From an uncultured Mycoplasmatota bacterium (GTDB lineage: Bacteria > Bacillota_I > Bacilli_A > RF39 > UBA660), in assembly GCA_947645535.1 (NCBI GenBank), contig CANSDD010000048.1:1-12397 (forward strand): 12,397 nt of DNA. Direction: 5' to 3'. The first letter of the stretch is position 1. Each line of letters starts with the position of its first letter. This document shows, in pieces, positions 6,801 through 12,397 of the stretch. Position numbers and translations under genes: made by a program. The notes under the pieces are model-generated. The model was not told the DNA's origin, ran no database searches, and saw only the letters and a program-made list of their open reading frames with translations.

Positions 6801-7551
6801 ATTCATTATTGGGTAACTCAAAATCTAATAATTCATTACAAATATTTTCATAAATATCTTGTTCATTTTTAATCGTATCAATTAGAAACATTTTATCATT
6901 TTTATATTCTTTTAATCCCCTCATATAATAAGGTCTATCTTTATCTAATACAATAAAAGGCATAATATTATGTCTCAAACATTCTTTAAACATAATCATT
7001 CTTCCAACTCTACCATTTCCATCACCAAATGGATGAATTAATTCAAATTTATAATGAAAATCTATAATATCTTCTAACGTTACTCTGGTTAAACGATTAT
7101 ATTCAAGAAGTAAATTTTCTATATCTTTTTCGACATCTTTAGGACTGCTAGTTTTAATTACATTTATTAATCCTATTTTATTAGGAATAATTTTAAATCC
7201 ACCAACATTATATCTTGGATTATCTTCATCACTTGTATTTCTTTTCAATATTTTATTCATATCAATAATCATATTCTTAGTAAGTGGTTCGTCTATAATA
7301 TCAAGTGTATAATCAAACAATCTAAAATGATTTTTCATCTCAATCAAATCATCTAATTTTATAGAATCTTCATTTTTAGGAATAAATGAATTCGTTTCAA
7401 ATATCTCTTCTGTTTCGTCCTCTGTTAAAGTACTTCCTTCTATTTTATTTGAATTATAAGCAAAATTAACTTGTGAGTAATGATATAAATTTCCCTTAAA
7501 TTTTATTCTTTTTTGTTCTTGTAATTCTTTTTTTATACTTGCTATTTCCAT
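6799..7551 (-). CDS. Fic-domain protein AMP-transferase (self-inhibited, class II type)
   Basis: The 250-residue protein has the Fic active-site motif HPFGDGNGRVGR at residues 173-184, with catalytic H173, metal-binding D177 and the phosphate-binding N179-R184 loop. Upstream, residues 34-39 read SNKIEG, matching the (S/T)xxxE(G/N) inhibitory helix, whose glutamate (E38) blocks ATP binding. Because this motif sits N-terminal to the Fic core, the protein belongs to the self-inhibited class II rather than a toxin with a separate antitoxin. Known relatives transfer AMP to hydroxyl groups of target proteins such as topoisomerases; the target here is unknown. The short form lacks the usual C-terminal winged-helix extension of longer Fic proteins. 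AAGGAAAG lies about 11 nt before the ATG. It is a single-gene unit between a promoter near 7590 and a terminator at 6776-6800. Confidence 0.93.
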   Translation of the reverse strand: MEIASIKKELQEQKRIKFKGNLYHYSQVNFAYNSNKIEGSTLTEDETEEIFETNSFIPKNEDSIKLDDLIEMKNHFRLFDYTLDIIDEPLTKNMIIDMNKILKRNTSDEDNPRYNVGGFKIIPNKIGLINVIKTSSPKDVEKDIENLLLEYNRLTRVTLEDIIDFHYKFELIHPFGDGNGRVGRMIMFKECLRHNIMPFIVLDKDRPYYMRGLKEYKNDKMFLIDTIKNEQDIYENICNELLDFELPNNE

Positions 7552-7589
7552 AAATTATTCTTTCCTTTTCTTATACTTATTTCTATCTC

Positions 7590-7598
7590 ATTATAACA
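7590..7598 (-). promoter_or_regulatory. extended -10 promoter of the Fic gene
   Basis: On the minus strand TGTTATAAT is a perfect extended -10 element (TG, one base, TATAAT), about 40 bases before the Fic start. The -35 region (ATGATA at 17-base spacing) is poor, as is usual for extended -10 promoters. Confidence 0.6.
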
Positions 7599-7648
7599 TT
7601 TCATATTTTTTGTATCATACCATATTAGTACATTTGCTGTAACTAATG

Positions 7649-7738
7649 TCATTGTGTATCATCAAGCATGATTCCAATTTTATCAAATCTAGTTTGCTTT
7701 TTTTCTTTTATGTTTTTTTTAAATTTAATTGGATAGCT
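7649..7738 (-). other. gene-free gap with a short open stretch, possible gene debris
   Basis: Between the lipoprotein stop and the Fic promoter there is no gene with a start and ribosome site. One frame gives 29 codons (SYPIKFKKNIKEKKQ then TRFDKIGIMLDDTQ) before TGA. It overlaps the lipoprotein stop in another frame and looks protein-like but matches nothing I know. It may be the lost tail of the lipoprotein or debris of another gene. No clear terminator follows the lipoprotein. Confidence 0.3.
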
Positions 7739-7947
7739 TAATATTGATAGGTAAAATTATCCTCTTTATCTCTTAATATATAGATGACATTATTCTTACT
7801 AATGACTTCCTTACTGACTACTTCTGCTGCTCCATATTTCTTTTTGACATTTTTTAATACCTGTTTTTCACTTTTTATTTTTCCGCAACCAGTAATTATT
7901 CCTATCATACTAATTATCATTATCATTTTTCCTATTTTTTTCATCAT
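7738..7947 (-). CDS. small, probably truncated lipoprotein
   Basis: From the ATG at 7947 the product is 69 residues. It has a basic start MMKKIGK, a hydrophobic stretch, and the lipobox IITGC, so the cysteine would be lipidated and the remainder (KIKSEKQVLKNVKKKYG...) exported and anchored outside the membrane. The start is fixed by AAAGGGG seven bases upstream. A longer reading from 7998 would run through the promoter and has no ribosome site. Related lipoproteins of low-GC Bacillota, as I recall them, begin with the same KQVLKxVKxKYG pattern but continue well beyond 100 residues, whereas this one stops at NFTYQY. It may therefore be a truncated remnant that is still expressed. Function unknown. 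Confidence 0.6.
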   Translation of the reverse strand: MMKKIGKMIMIISMIGIITGCGKIKSEKQVLKNVKKKYGAAEVVSKEVISKNNVIYILRDKEDNFTYQY

Positions 7948-7953
7948 ACTTTT

Positions 7954-7960
7954 CCCCTTT
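7954..7960 (-). promoter_or_regulatory. ribosome site that sets the lipoprotein start
   Basis: AAAGGGG on the minus strand stands seven bases before ATGATG at 7947-7942. It favours this start over the upstream in-frame ATG at 7998, which lies in the promoter. Confidence 0.7.
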
Positions 7961-7962
7961 GC

Positions 7963-7998
7963 TATACTTAGTATAACATTTAATATAAATTTAGTCAT
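7963..7998 (-). promoter_or_regulatory. lipoprotein promoter with overlapping palindrome
   Basis: On the minus strand ATGACT (7998-7993) and TATACT (7975-7970) are 17 bases apart, with TGT before the -10 making it extended. The -10 box is also half of a perfect palindrome, TATACT-T-AGTATA (7963-7975), which could be a small operator covering the start of transcription. Confidence 0.6.
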
Positions 7999-8043
7999 TC
8001 CATTTTTATTTGATTTTTATACAATTTATGGTATCTAACTTAT

Positions 8044-8083
8044 CTTTTTTTGTTTCTTCCTAGCTCAGAATAACAAAAAAAAG
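8044..8083. terminator. A/T hairpin between divergent genes
   Basis: CTTTTTTTGTT (8044-8054) is complementary to AACAAAAAAA followed by AG (8072-8083), with a 17-base loop that can add TTCT/AGAA pairs. It resembles a weak bidirectional terminator or a leftover one. The genes on both sides transcribe away from it, so its role is unclear. Confidence 0.3.
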
Positions 8084-8114
8084 TAACAAAGAAAATGAAA
8101 CTTTTTTAAGGTGC

Positions 8115-8142
8115 TTGCTATCTTTTTGTTGTACATTATTAT
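8115..8142 (+). promoter_or_regulatory. possible promoter of the lone plus-strand gene
   Basis: TTGCTA (8115-8120) and TATTAT (8137-8142) are 16 bases apart on the plus strand, 40 bases before the gene start. Both boxes deviate from consensus. Confidence 0.4.
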
Positions 8143-8168
8143 TGAAGAGATATTGATATTACTCTTTG

Positions 8169-8176
8169 AAAGGAGG
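8169..8176 (+). promoter_or_regulatory. ribosome site that sets the plus-strand gene start
   Basis: AAAGGAGG lies six bases before ATG at 8183. The frame is open further upstream to a GTG at 8111, but that part has no ribosome site and covers the promoter. Confidence 0.85.
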
Positions 8177-8182
8177 AAAAAT

Positions 8183-8518
8183 ATGAGTAAAGAATTTAAA
8201 GATTTAAGTAATGGATATGTATTTCAATATGTATTTAAGAATTTGAATCTCTTAACTACTATGGCAAAAGATCTATTTGATTTTAACTTAACTGGTTACC
8301 GTTTAATCAACTCAGAATATTCAAAAGTTTCAGATGACAAATGTGTTATGACATTAACAAATGGAACAGAAAACGTAATTGTCTATATGAAAAATGACAA
8401 AATAAGTGGTTCAGATGATCATGACTTTACAACCTTCATGGTAGAAGCGAGACCTCTTACTTATGAGAAAATGCAAAAAGAATATCCAACTACTGTACTT
8501 GCAATACATTGTTCTTAA
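8183..8518 (+). CDS. hypothetical protein, 111 residues
   Basis: I do not recognise this protein. It starts MSKEFKDLSNGYVFQYVF and is soluble, with no signal peptide or membrane span. The N-terminal pattern (NGYVFQYVFKNLN, then LFDFNLTGYRLINSEYSK) faintly recalls the opening of the Rpn/PDDEXK transposase-like nucleases (NDYxFKxIF ... IxNxELP), but the metal-binding acidic residues of that family cannot be assigned, so I do not claim it. The C-terminal half has a strand-rich segment (CVMTLTNGTENVIVYMKND) and ends TTVLAIHCS. It is the only gene on the plus strand, lies between two minus-strand units, and has a strong AGGAGG and a terminator at its stop, so it is probably expressed on its own. 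Confidence 0.75.
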   Translation: MSKEFKDLSNGYVFQYVFKNLNLLTTMAKDLFDFNLTGYRLINSEYSKVSDDKCVMTLTNGTENVIVYMKNDKISGSDDHDFTTFMVEARPLTYEKMQKEYPTTVLAIHCS

Positions 8519-8548
8519 AAAGTAGCTAGAATTATCTAACTACTTTTT
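8517..8548. terminator. bidirectional terminator between convergent genes
   Basis: AAAAAGTAG (8517-8525) pairs with CTACTTTTT (8540-8548). One C/A mismatch and TAGA/TCTA extend the stem to a four-base ATTA loop. T runs follow on both strands. It overlaps the TAA stop of the plus-strand gene (8516-8518) and contains the TAG stop of the minus-strand permease (8536-8538), so one hairpin ends both units. Confidence 0.9.
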
Positions 8549-9675
8549 CTTTTTGTAACAATATTGGTTAGCACAATAAATAATAAGGAAAATAAAAGCA
8601 TCATTCCTATATTGATAAAAAATGGTTGTAATGACTCTAAAGAAATTATTTCTAATGTTTTTACCATTTCATTATTACTAATATAGTAATAAGATGGAAG
8701 AATATGTGAAATTGTTATTACAAAATCAGGTAGAAATTCCATAGGTACAAAAGCACCACATAAGAAACTAGATCCTAAAGCAATGACATTTACAATTCCA
8801 CTAATTGCTTCTTTGTTACTTATCAAGTTACCAATAAAAAAAGCAAGAGTTAAAGAGGTAAAACTAAATACAAAAGAATTTAGAATCATAACGATTCCAT
8901 GACTAGTTAACATAGCTTTTCCCACTAAAATAAAACTTAGTAATACATAAAATAACCATAATGTAAAAGCAAATAAACTATTTGATAATAATAATTCACG
9001 ATTATATTTCCTATAATTATGACTACTTACTATCGTTCTTTTTCTTACCTTTTCTTCTTTGAAACTAGAAATAATAAAGCATATTACAAACACAGAACCC
9101 GCTAAAATGCTGTAATTCGCAAAGTTATAAAAATATGCTGCTTTTGTTAATGTGTCTGTATCTAATTTTGAGGTCATTTCCACTTCAGTTTCCTTTTGAA
9201 GTGTATTTTCAATTAGCATTTCTAACTTTTCTTCATTGGTTTCAATACTTTTGTAGATATTCGCTATTTTAAAATATCTTTCTACTAACATTTCTGACAA
9301 AAAGGCCATATAATCGCCTGTACTTTTTACTTTTATTTCTGGATTTTTTCCTTCTAAAAAATCTATTCTAAAGTTTTTAGGAATATAAATAATGTAATTG
9401 ACATCTCTATAAAATAGAGCATCATTTCTGGCATTTTCATCCTCTTTTATCTCTTTTATATTACTATTTTCTTTTATGTAATTGATAAAATGCTTTGTAA
9501 TTCCTATATTTTCATCTTCATTTACGATTAAAATATCTGGTTTTTCTGTTACAAATCCCCTAGTATCACTTGTTTTCATATTAAATCCAGCAAAAAATAT
9601 TAAAATAACAGTATATAAAATGACCATCCATTTATTTTTATTTAATACTTTTAAATAAGCTTTAAATACTGTCAT
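8536..9675 (-). CDS. ABC-2 type transporter permease (second of pair)
   Basis: This 379-residue membrane protein has the ABC-2 permease layout. A first span at about 16-32 is followed by an extracytoplasmic domain (33-180) and five further spans from about 181 to 372. The conserved segment SSFLCGAFVPMEFLP (about 302-315) before the last spans is characteristic of this family. It should pair with the permease encoded just upstream and with the ATPase to form an exporter. In length and order it matches LnrN of the Bacillus subtilis linearmycin-resistance transporter, but the cargo here is unknown. The ATG at 9675 overlaps the end of the preceding permease by 14 nt, with AGGAGGC six bases upstream. 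Translation ends inside the shared terminator. Confidence 0.88.
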   Translation of the reverse strand: MTVFKAYLKVLNKNKWMVILYTVILIFFAGFNMKTSDTRGFVTEKPDILIVNEDENIGITKHFINYIKENSNIKEIKEDENARNDALFYRDVNYIIYIPKNFRIDFLEGKNPEIKVKSTGDYMAFLSEMLVERYFKIANIYKSIETNEEKLEMLIENTLQKETEVEMTSKLDTDTLTKAAYFYNFANYSILAGSVFVICFIISSFKEEKVRKRTIVSSHNYRKYNRELLLSNSLFAFTLWLFYVLLSFILVGKAMLTSHGIVMILNSFVFSFTSLTLAFFIGNLISNKEAISGIVNVIALGSSFLCGAFVPMEFLPDFVITISHILPSYYYISNNEMVKTLEIISLESLQPFFINIGMMLLFSLLFIVLTNIVTKRKSS

Positions 9676-10816
9676 ATTTTTGCCTCCTTAAACTTTGCAT
9701 AGAAAGTGCTAACATGAAACAAGAAAAAATAATTAAACTAATAATATTAAAATAATATCTATCTAATGTTTCATAATAATATAAAGAATATAATCCGTCT
9801 GTAATCATATTGGCAGGATTTATGATATTTAAAATTGGAATATTCTTATCAACAATATATTTCATTGTAATTCCCATCATTCCAGATAAGAAACAACTTA
9901 ACATAGTAAAAGCAATAACGATTCCTGTTTTAGTATTTTCATTTATTTTAAAGATACTTGCTATCATAATTCCCATAGAAAGTCCTGCCAAACAACCAAT
10001 TAGTGTGAGTAATAATATGAAGAAAAAATGTTCTCCATAGTTAATATGAAGGGCGAATATTGTATATAGAAATAAAAGCGCTATTCCAATTAACTGTACA
10101 ATGTAACCAGCAAGTGCACTACTAATAATAATTGTTCTTTTTGAAGCTGGGCTTACTGCTATCCTTTTTCCATTAGAAGATTGATTGGCTAAATTTTGAT
10201 TGATTAAATAGAGTCCTAAAATTCCTCCATATAAAGCAGTCATAGCAATGAGTGTATAAAATTCTATCAATGTATAACTTAAATTACGACTAGAAATATC
10301 TTTTATTTCTATTTTATTTTCTAATTCTATTTTTTTTATATTTTCATATAAAGTTTGATAAAATTCATTTGTTAGAACACCATTTTGACTTATTTCATAA
10401 GTAATCATATTGTTCATAATTTCTTCTGTTTCTATAATTTCGCCTACAACATATTTCAAAATTGTCTGATTAATTCCGTTTTCTTTAACAATTATTTTCG
10501 GAGTATCAGAAAGGATAAGATATCCACTAATTTCTGACTGTTCTAATTTTTCTTTTGCTTCTTCTTCATTTCCATAGAAAATAGAAAACATTTTTTTATC
10601 TTCAATTTCTAATTCTTCAAATATATTTTTTATATTATTTTCTTTCTCTTCTACGATTGCTATCGAAATTGTATCTAATGTTTCATTTTTCTCAATATCT
10701 TGAAATGCCATTTGAAATAGTGTTCCTAAAATAAGCGGAAAAGCAAATGTCCAAAAAATTAAAGTCTTATTTTTAAAGAGAGTTTTTAGGGAATATTTTA
10801 AATTATGTAAAAACAT
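9662..10816 (-). CDS. ABC-2 type transporter permease (first of pair)
   Basis: The 384-residue protein starts with the typical ABC-2 opening, a basic stretch then TLIFWTFAFPLILGTLFQMAF (first span about 18-37). An extracytoplasmic domain follows (about 40-185), then five spans. Late family marks are LSGMMG and NPANMITDGLYSLYYYE, seen in many drug-export permeases. It should form a heterodimer in the membrane with the next gene product, driven by the ATPase encoded upstream. Length and position correspond to LnrM in the LnrLMN system. The start overlaps the ATPase stop as TAATG, so translation is coupled. There is no sign of truncation. Confidence 0.9.
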   Translation of the reverse strand: MFLHNLKYSLKTLFKNKTLIFWTFAFPLILGTLFQMAFQDIEKNETLDTISIAIVEEKENNIKNIFEELEIEDKKMFSIFYGNEEEAKEKLEQSEISGYLILSDTPKIIVKENGINQTILKYVVGEIIETEEIMNNMITYEISQNGVLTNEFYQTLYENIKKIELENKIEIKDISSRNLSYTLIEFYTLIAMTALYGGILGLYLINQNLANQSSNGKRIAVSPASKRTIIISSALAGYIVQLIGIALLFLYTIFALHINYGEHFFFILLLTLIGCLAGLSMGIMIASIFKINENTKTGIVIAFTMLSCFLSGMMGITMKYIVDKNIPILNIINPANMITDGLYSLYYYETLDRYYFNIISLIIFSCFMLALSMQSLRRQKYDSI

Positions 10817-11754
10817 TAATCTCTCAGTTCCTTTCCTGTAAGTTCTAAAAATACATCATTCAAAGTTGGTCTTTCAGAATAAATTTTGTCATAAGAAATT
10901 CTCTCTTTTTCCAAATATTTAGTTAATGATATTAAATTATTTTTTCCTTTATTATAAATTACAATTAAATTAGAATTATGATATGTTACTTCTGATACAT
11001 TTTTTAATTTTTTTATTTCTTCTATATGTTTTTCTTCTAATTTTTCTATATATACACTTACTTTTTCTTCCATATTAGCAAGTTCCTTTAATTCATCTGG
11101 TGTACCTTCTGCAATAATTATACCTTTATCTAAAATAATAACTCTATCACACAATATCTCTACTTCTTCCATATAATGCGTTGTATAAATAATTGTTGCT
11201 CCATTTTCTCTTAGCTTTTCTATTCCATCTAGAATGTTATTTCTACTTTGTGGATCTACTGCTACAGTTGGTTCATCCAAAAAAACAATTTTCGGTTTAT
11301 GAGCTATTCCACAAGCAATATTTAATCTTCTAAGTAATCCTCCCGATAATTGCTTTGGATAAAATTTTTTAAAGTCTTCTAACCCTACTAATTTTATTGC
11401 GTCTTCTATATACTGTTTTCTAGTTCTTTTATCTTTGATATATAAACCACAAAAATAATCCATATTATCATAAACTGTTAATTCTTCAAATAGCGCTACA
11501 TCTTGAAAAACAACCCCAATTTCTTTTTTAATATCATAAGCATTTGGTTTCATTTCTTTTCCAAATATTGTAATAGTTCCTTCCTTAAACTCTAATAATG
11601 ATAGCATACAGTTCATTGTAGTTGATTTTCCACTTCCATTTGGCCCTAATAATCCTAATATTTCTCCTTCTTTTACTTCAAAAGATAGATTATCTACTGC
11701 TTTTAAATTTTTATACATTTTGGTTAATTTTTTTACTTCAATAATATTTTTCAT
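10816..11754 (-). CDS. ABC transporter ATP-binding protein (DrrA/LnrL-like)
   Basis: The 312-residue protein is a complete ABC-2-type ATPase. Walker A is GPNGSGKST at 37-45, the Q-loop glutamine is Q84 in VVFQDVALFEELTV, the signature is LSGGLLRR at 136-143, Walker B is IVFLDEPTVAVDP with D160/E161, and the H-loop is H193 in TTHYMEE. The signature glutamine usual after LSGG is leucine here, as in many DrrA-like ATPases. The last 80 residues form the DUF4162-like tail found in antibiotic-resistance ATPases and end RPTLNDVFLELTGKELRD. It powers the two permeases that follow. AAGGAGAGG lies in the end of the TetR gene and the ATG overlaps its stop as ATGA. Together with its neighbours it suggests export of an antibiotic, peptide or lipid, not proven. 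Confidence 0.95.
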   Translation of the reverse strand: MKNIIEVKKLTKMYKNLKAVDNLSFEVKEGEILGLLGPNGSGKSTTMNCMLSLLEFKEGTITIFGKEMKPNAYDIKKEIGVVFQDVALFEELTVYDNMDYFCGLYIKDKRTRKQYIEDAIKLVGLEDFKKFYPKQLSGGLLRRLNIACGIAHKPKIVFLDEPTVAVDPQSRNNILDGIEKLRENGATIIYTTHYMEEVEILCDRVIILDKGIIIAEGTPDELKELANMEEKVSVYIEKLEEKHIEEIKKLKNVSEVTYHNSNLIVIYNKGKNNLISLTKYLEKERISYDKIYSERPTLNDVFLELTGKELRD

Positions 11755-12314
11755 TTGTTCCTCTCCTTATATCCTTCAAACATTTCTAAGACTGTATTTG
11801 TCAATAATTCTTCTATTTGCTCATTATATAATTTTACTGTTTTTGTTGCAACCAAGCATGCAATTCCATGTGTAAAAATCCATACTTTCACATGGAAACT
11901 TTTTTGCTTTTCATAAGAGAATCCTGTTAACTCTTGTCCCTTTTTGATAATATCTTCTCCCATACTATCAGACATAATAAAAGCTTCTGGTGTATTATTT
12001 GTTTCATTCATAAATAAAATCTTAAATAATTCAGACTCATCTTTGGCAAATGTTATATAAGATAAACCAAGTTGTTTGTAAGGATGTTTATCTGTTATCT
12101 TTTGCATATAGCTATGATAAGTTTGATAACTTTTCTCTAATACTGCTTTTCTTACTTCTTCCATAGAAGTAAAATTGTGAAAAATAGGTTGTACTGAGGA
12201 TTTTAATTCACTTGCAATTCTTCTGGCATTTAAACTATTAAATCCTTCTTTTCTCACAATTTCATAAGAAATATGAATTATTTCTTCTTTTGAGTATTTT
12301 CGTAAGGGGGGCAT
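11751..12314 (-). CDS. TetR-family transcriptional regulator
   Basis: From the ATG at 12314 the protein is 187 residues. The helix-turn-helix lies at the start: EEIIHISYEIVRKEGFNSL, then ARRIASELKSSVQPIFHNF, where TetR proteins have the sequence IA-x-x-x-G/S-V-x-x-x-x-x-Y/F-H-F. The rest is an all-helical ligand and dimer domain. TetR proteins usually repress their own operon until a small molecule binds; the genes they control here are the three transporter genes behind it, with which it overlaps (ATGA). The start chosen has GAGGTG six bases upstream. The reading open to a TTG at 12359 would add residues without a ribosome site and overlap the promoter. A possible operator is at 12350-12370. 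Confidence 0.92.
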   Translation of the reverse strand: MPPLRKYSKEEIIHISYEIVRKEGFNSLNARRIASELKSSVQPIFHNFTSMEEVRKAVLEKSYQTYHSYMQKITDKHPYKQLGLSYITFAKDESELFKILFMNETNNTPEAFIMSDSMGEDIIKKGQELTGFSYEKQKSFHVKVWIFTHGIACLVATKTVKLYNEQIEELLTNTVLEMFEGYKERNK

Positions 12315-12320
12315 ATATTT

Positions 12321-12326
12321 CACCTC
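12321..12326 (-). promoter_or_regulatory. ribosome site that sets the TetR start
   Basis: GAGGTG on the minus strand stands six bases before the ATG at 12314. It favours this start over the upstream in-frame TTG at 12359. Confidence 0.7.
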
Positions 12327-12341
12327 TATTCTGTATCTTGT

Positions 12342-12371
12342 GTTATAGGGACTTTCCAAAAATAAAAGTCA
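12342..12371 (-). promoter_or_regulatory. promoter and candidate TetR operator
   Basis: On the minus strand TGACTT (12371-12366) and TATAAC (12347-12342) are 18 bases apart, a plausible promoter for the efflux operon. Between and over these boxes GACTTT and AAAGTC (12370-12350) form an inverted repeat with a nine-base spacer, a position where a TetR dimer would block RNA polymerase. A second perfect inverted repeat, AATTAT-GGA-ATAATT, lies just upstream at 12373-12387. Confidence 0.5.
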
Positions 12372-12372
12372 C

Positions 12373-12387
12373 AATTATGGAATAATT
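12373..12387. repeat. inverted repeat upstream of the TetR promoter
   Basis: AATTAT and ATAATT flank GGA in a perfect 15-base palindromic element. It may be a second operator half for the TetR protein or for a gene beyond the right edge; A/T-only arms make chance possible. Confidence 0.35.
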
Positions 12388-12397
12388 AAAACACTCC

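Noticed and set aside
6799..7947. Lipoprotein and Fic gene as a toxin-antitoxin pair
   Set aside because: The lipoprotein is exported and has its own promoter, and the Fic protein carries its inhibitory motif in the same chain.
7784..8038. Plus-strand open frame opposite the lipoprotein
   Set aside because: It gives a very hydrophobic, repetitive I/F-rich product, the mirror of the lysine-rich lipoprotein, with no ribosome site.
9810..10040. Plus-strand open frame inside the first ABC-2 permease
   Set aside because: It is the mirror of membrane spans of a supported permease; no start signal.
1..12397. Mycoplasma-type code with TGA as tryptophan
   Set aside because: TGG is used throughout for tryptophan and TGA ends at least the TudS-like and TetR genes at sensible places.

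Overview
The window is very AT-rich DNA (roughly 70% A+T by eye). It has strong AGGAGG-type ribosome binding sites, TTGACA/TATAAT-like promoters with frequent TGn extended -10 boxes, and short overlapping genes. Tryptophan is encoded by TGG and TGA is used as a stop, so the code is standard bacterial, not Mycoplasma-type. This fits a low-GC member of the Bacillota (a Clostridia or Bacilli-like gut commensal). The species cannot be named from the sequence, and no rRNA, tRNA, CRISPR array or complete insertion sequence is present.

All genes but one lie on the minus strand, so the window reads from right to left. Right end (about 12400 to 8536): a four-gene operon of a TetR-type regulator, an ABC ATPase and two ABC-2 permeases, with start/stop overlaps between all four. 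It resembles a drug-efflux or self-protection transporter of the LnrLMN/DrrAB kind under its own repressor. It ends in a bidirectional terminator shared with the only plus-strand gene (8183-8518), a 111-residue protein I do not recognise. Next come a very short, probably truncated lipoprotein (7738-7947), a solitary Fic-domain protein with an inhibitory helix motif (6799-7551), and an 850-residue ABC transporter with ATPase and FtsX/MacB-type permease fused in one chain (4108-6660). Each has its own recognisable promoter and/or terminator.

Left third (4080 to 1): a clear promoter (TTGTCA-N18-TATAAT) reads through the debris of an ABC exporter gene into an operon of poorly characterised genes. 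In order these are a HAD hydrolase, a protein with a putative Cys-His-Asp papain/transglutaminase-like triad, a TudS/DUF523-like putative [4Fe-4S] desulfidase, a frameshifted DUF1835/DUF3658-like gene, a DUF4272 protein and a very small GNAT-like protein. This cluster is the least explained part of the window. Its gene spacing (overlap, 1, 11, 17 and 21 nt) says the genes are co-transcribed, but their shared purpose is not evident.

The most solid new observation is the broken gene at 1029-1699. A single missing base in an A5 run (T5 on the coding strand) separates two in-frame halves of one recognisable protein. The ABC debris at 3697-3900 is a second degraded locus. The region looks like accessory DNA in flux.
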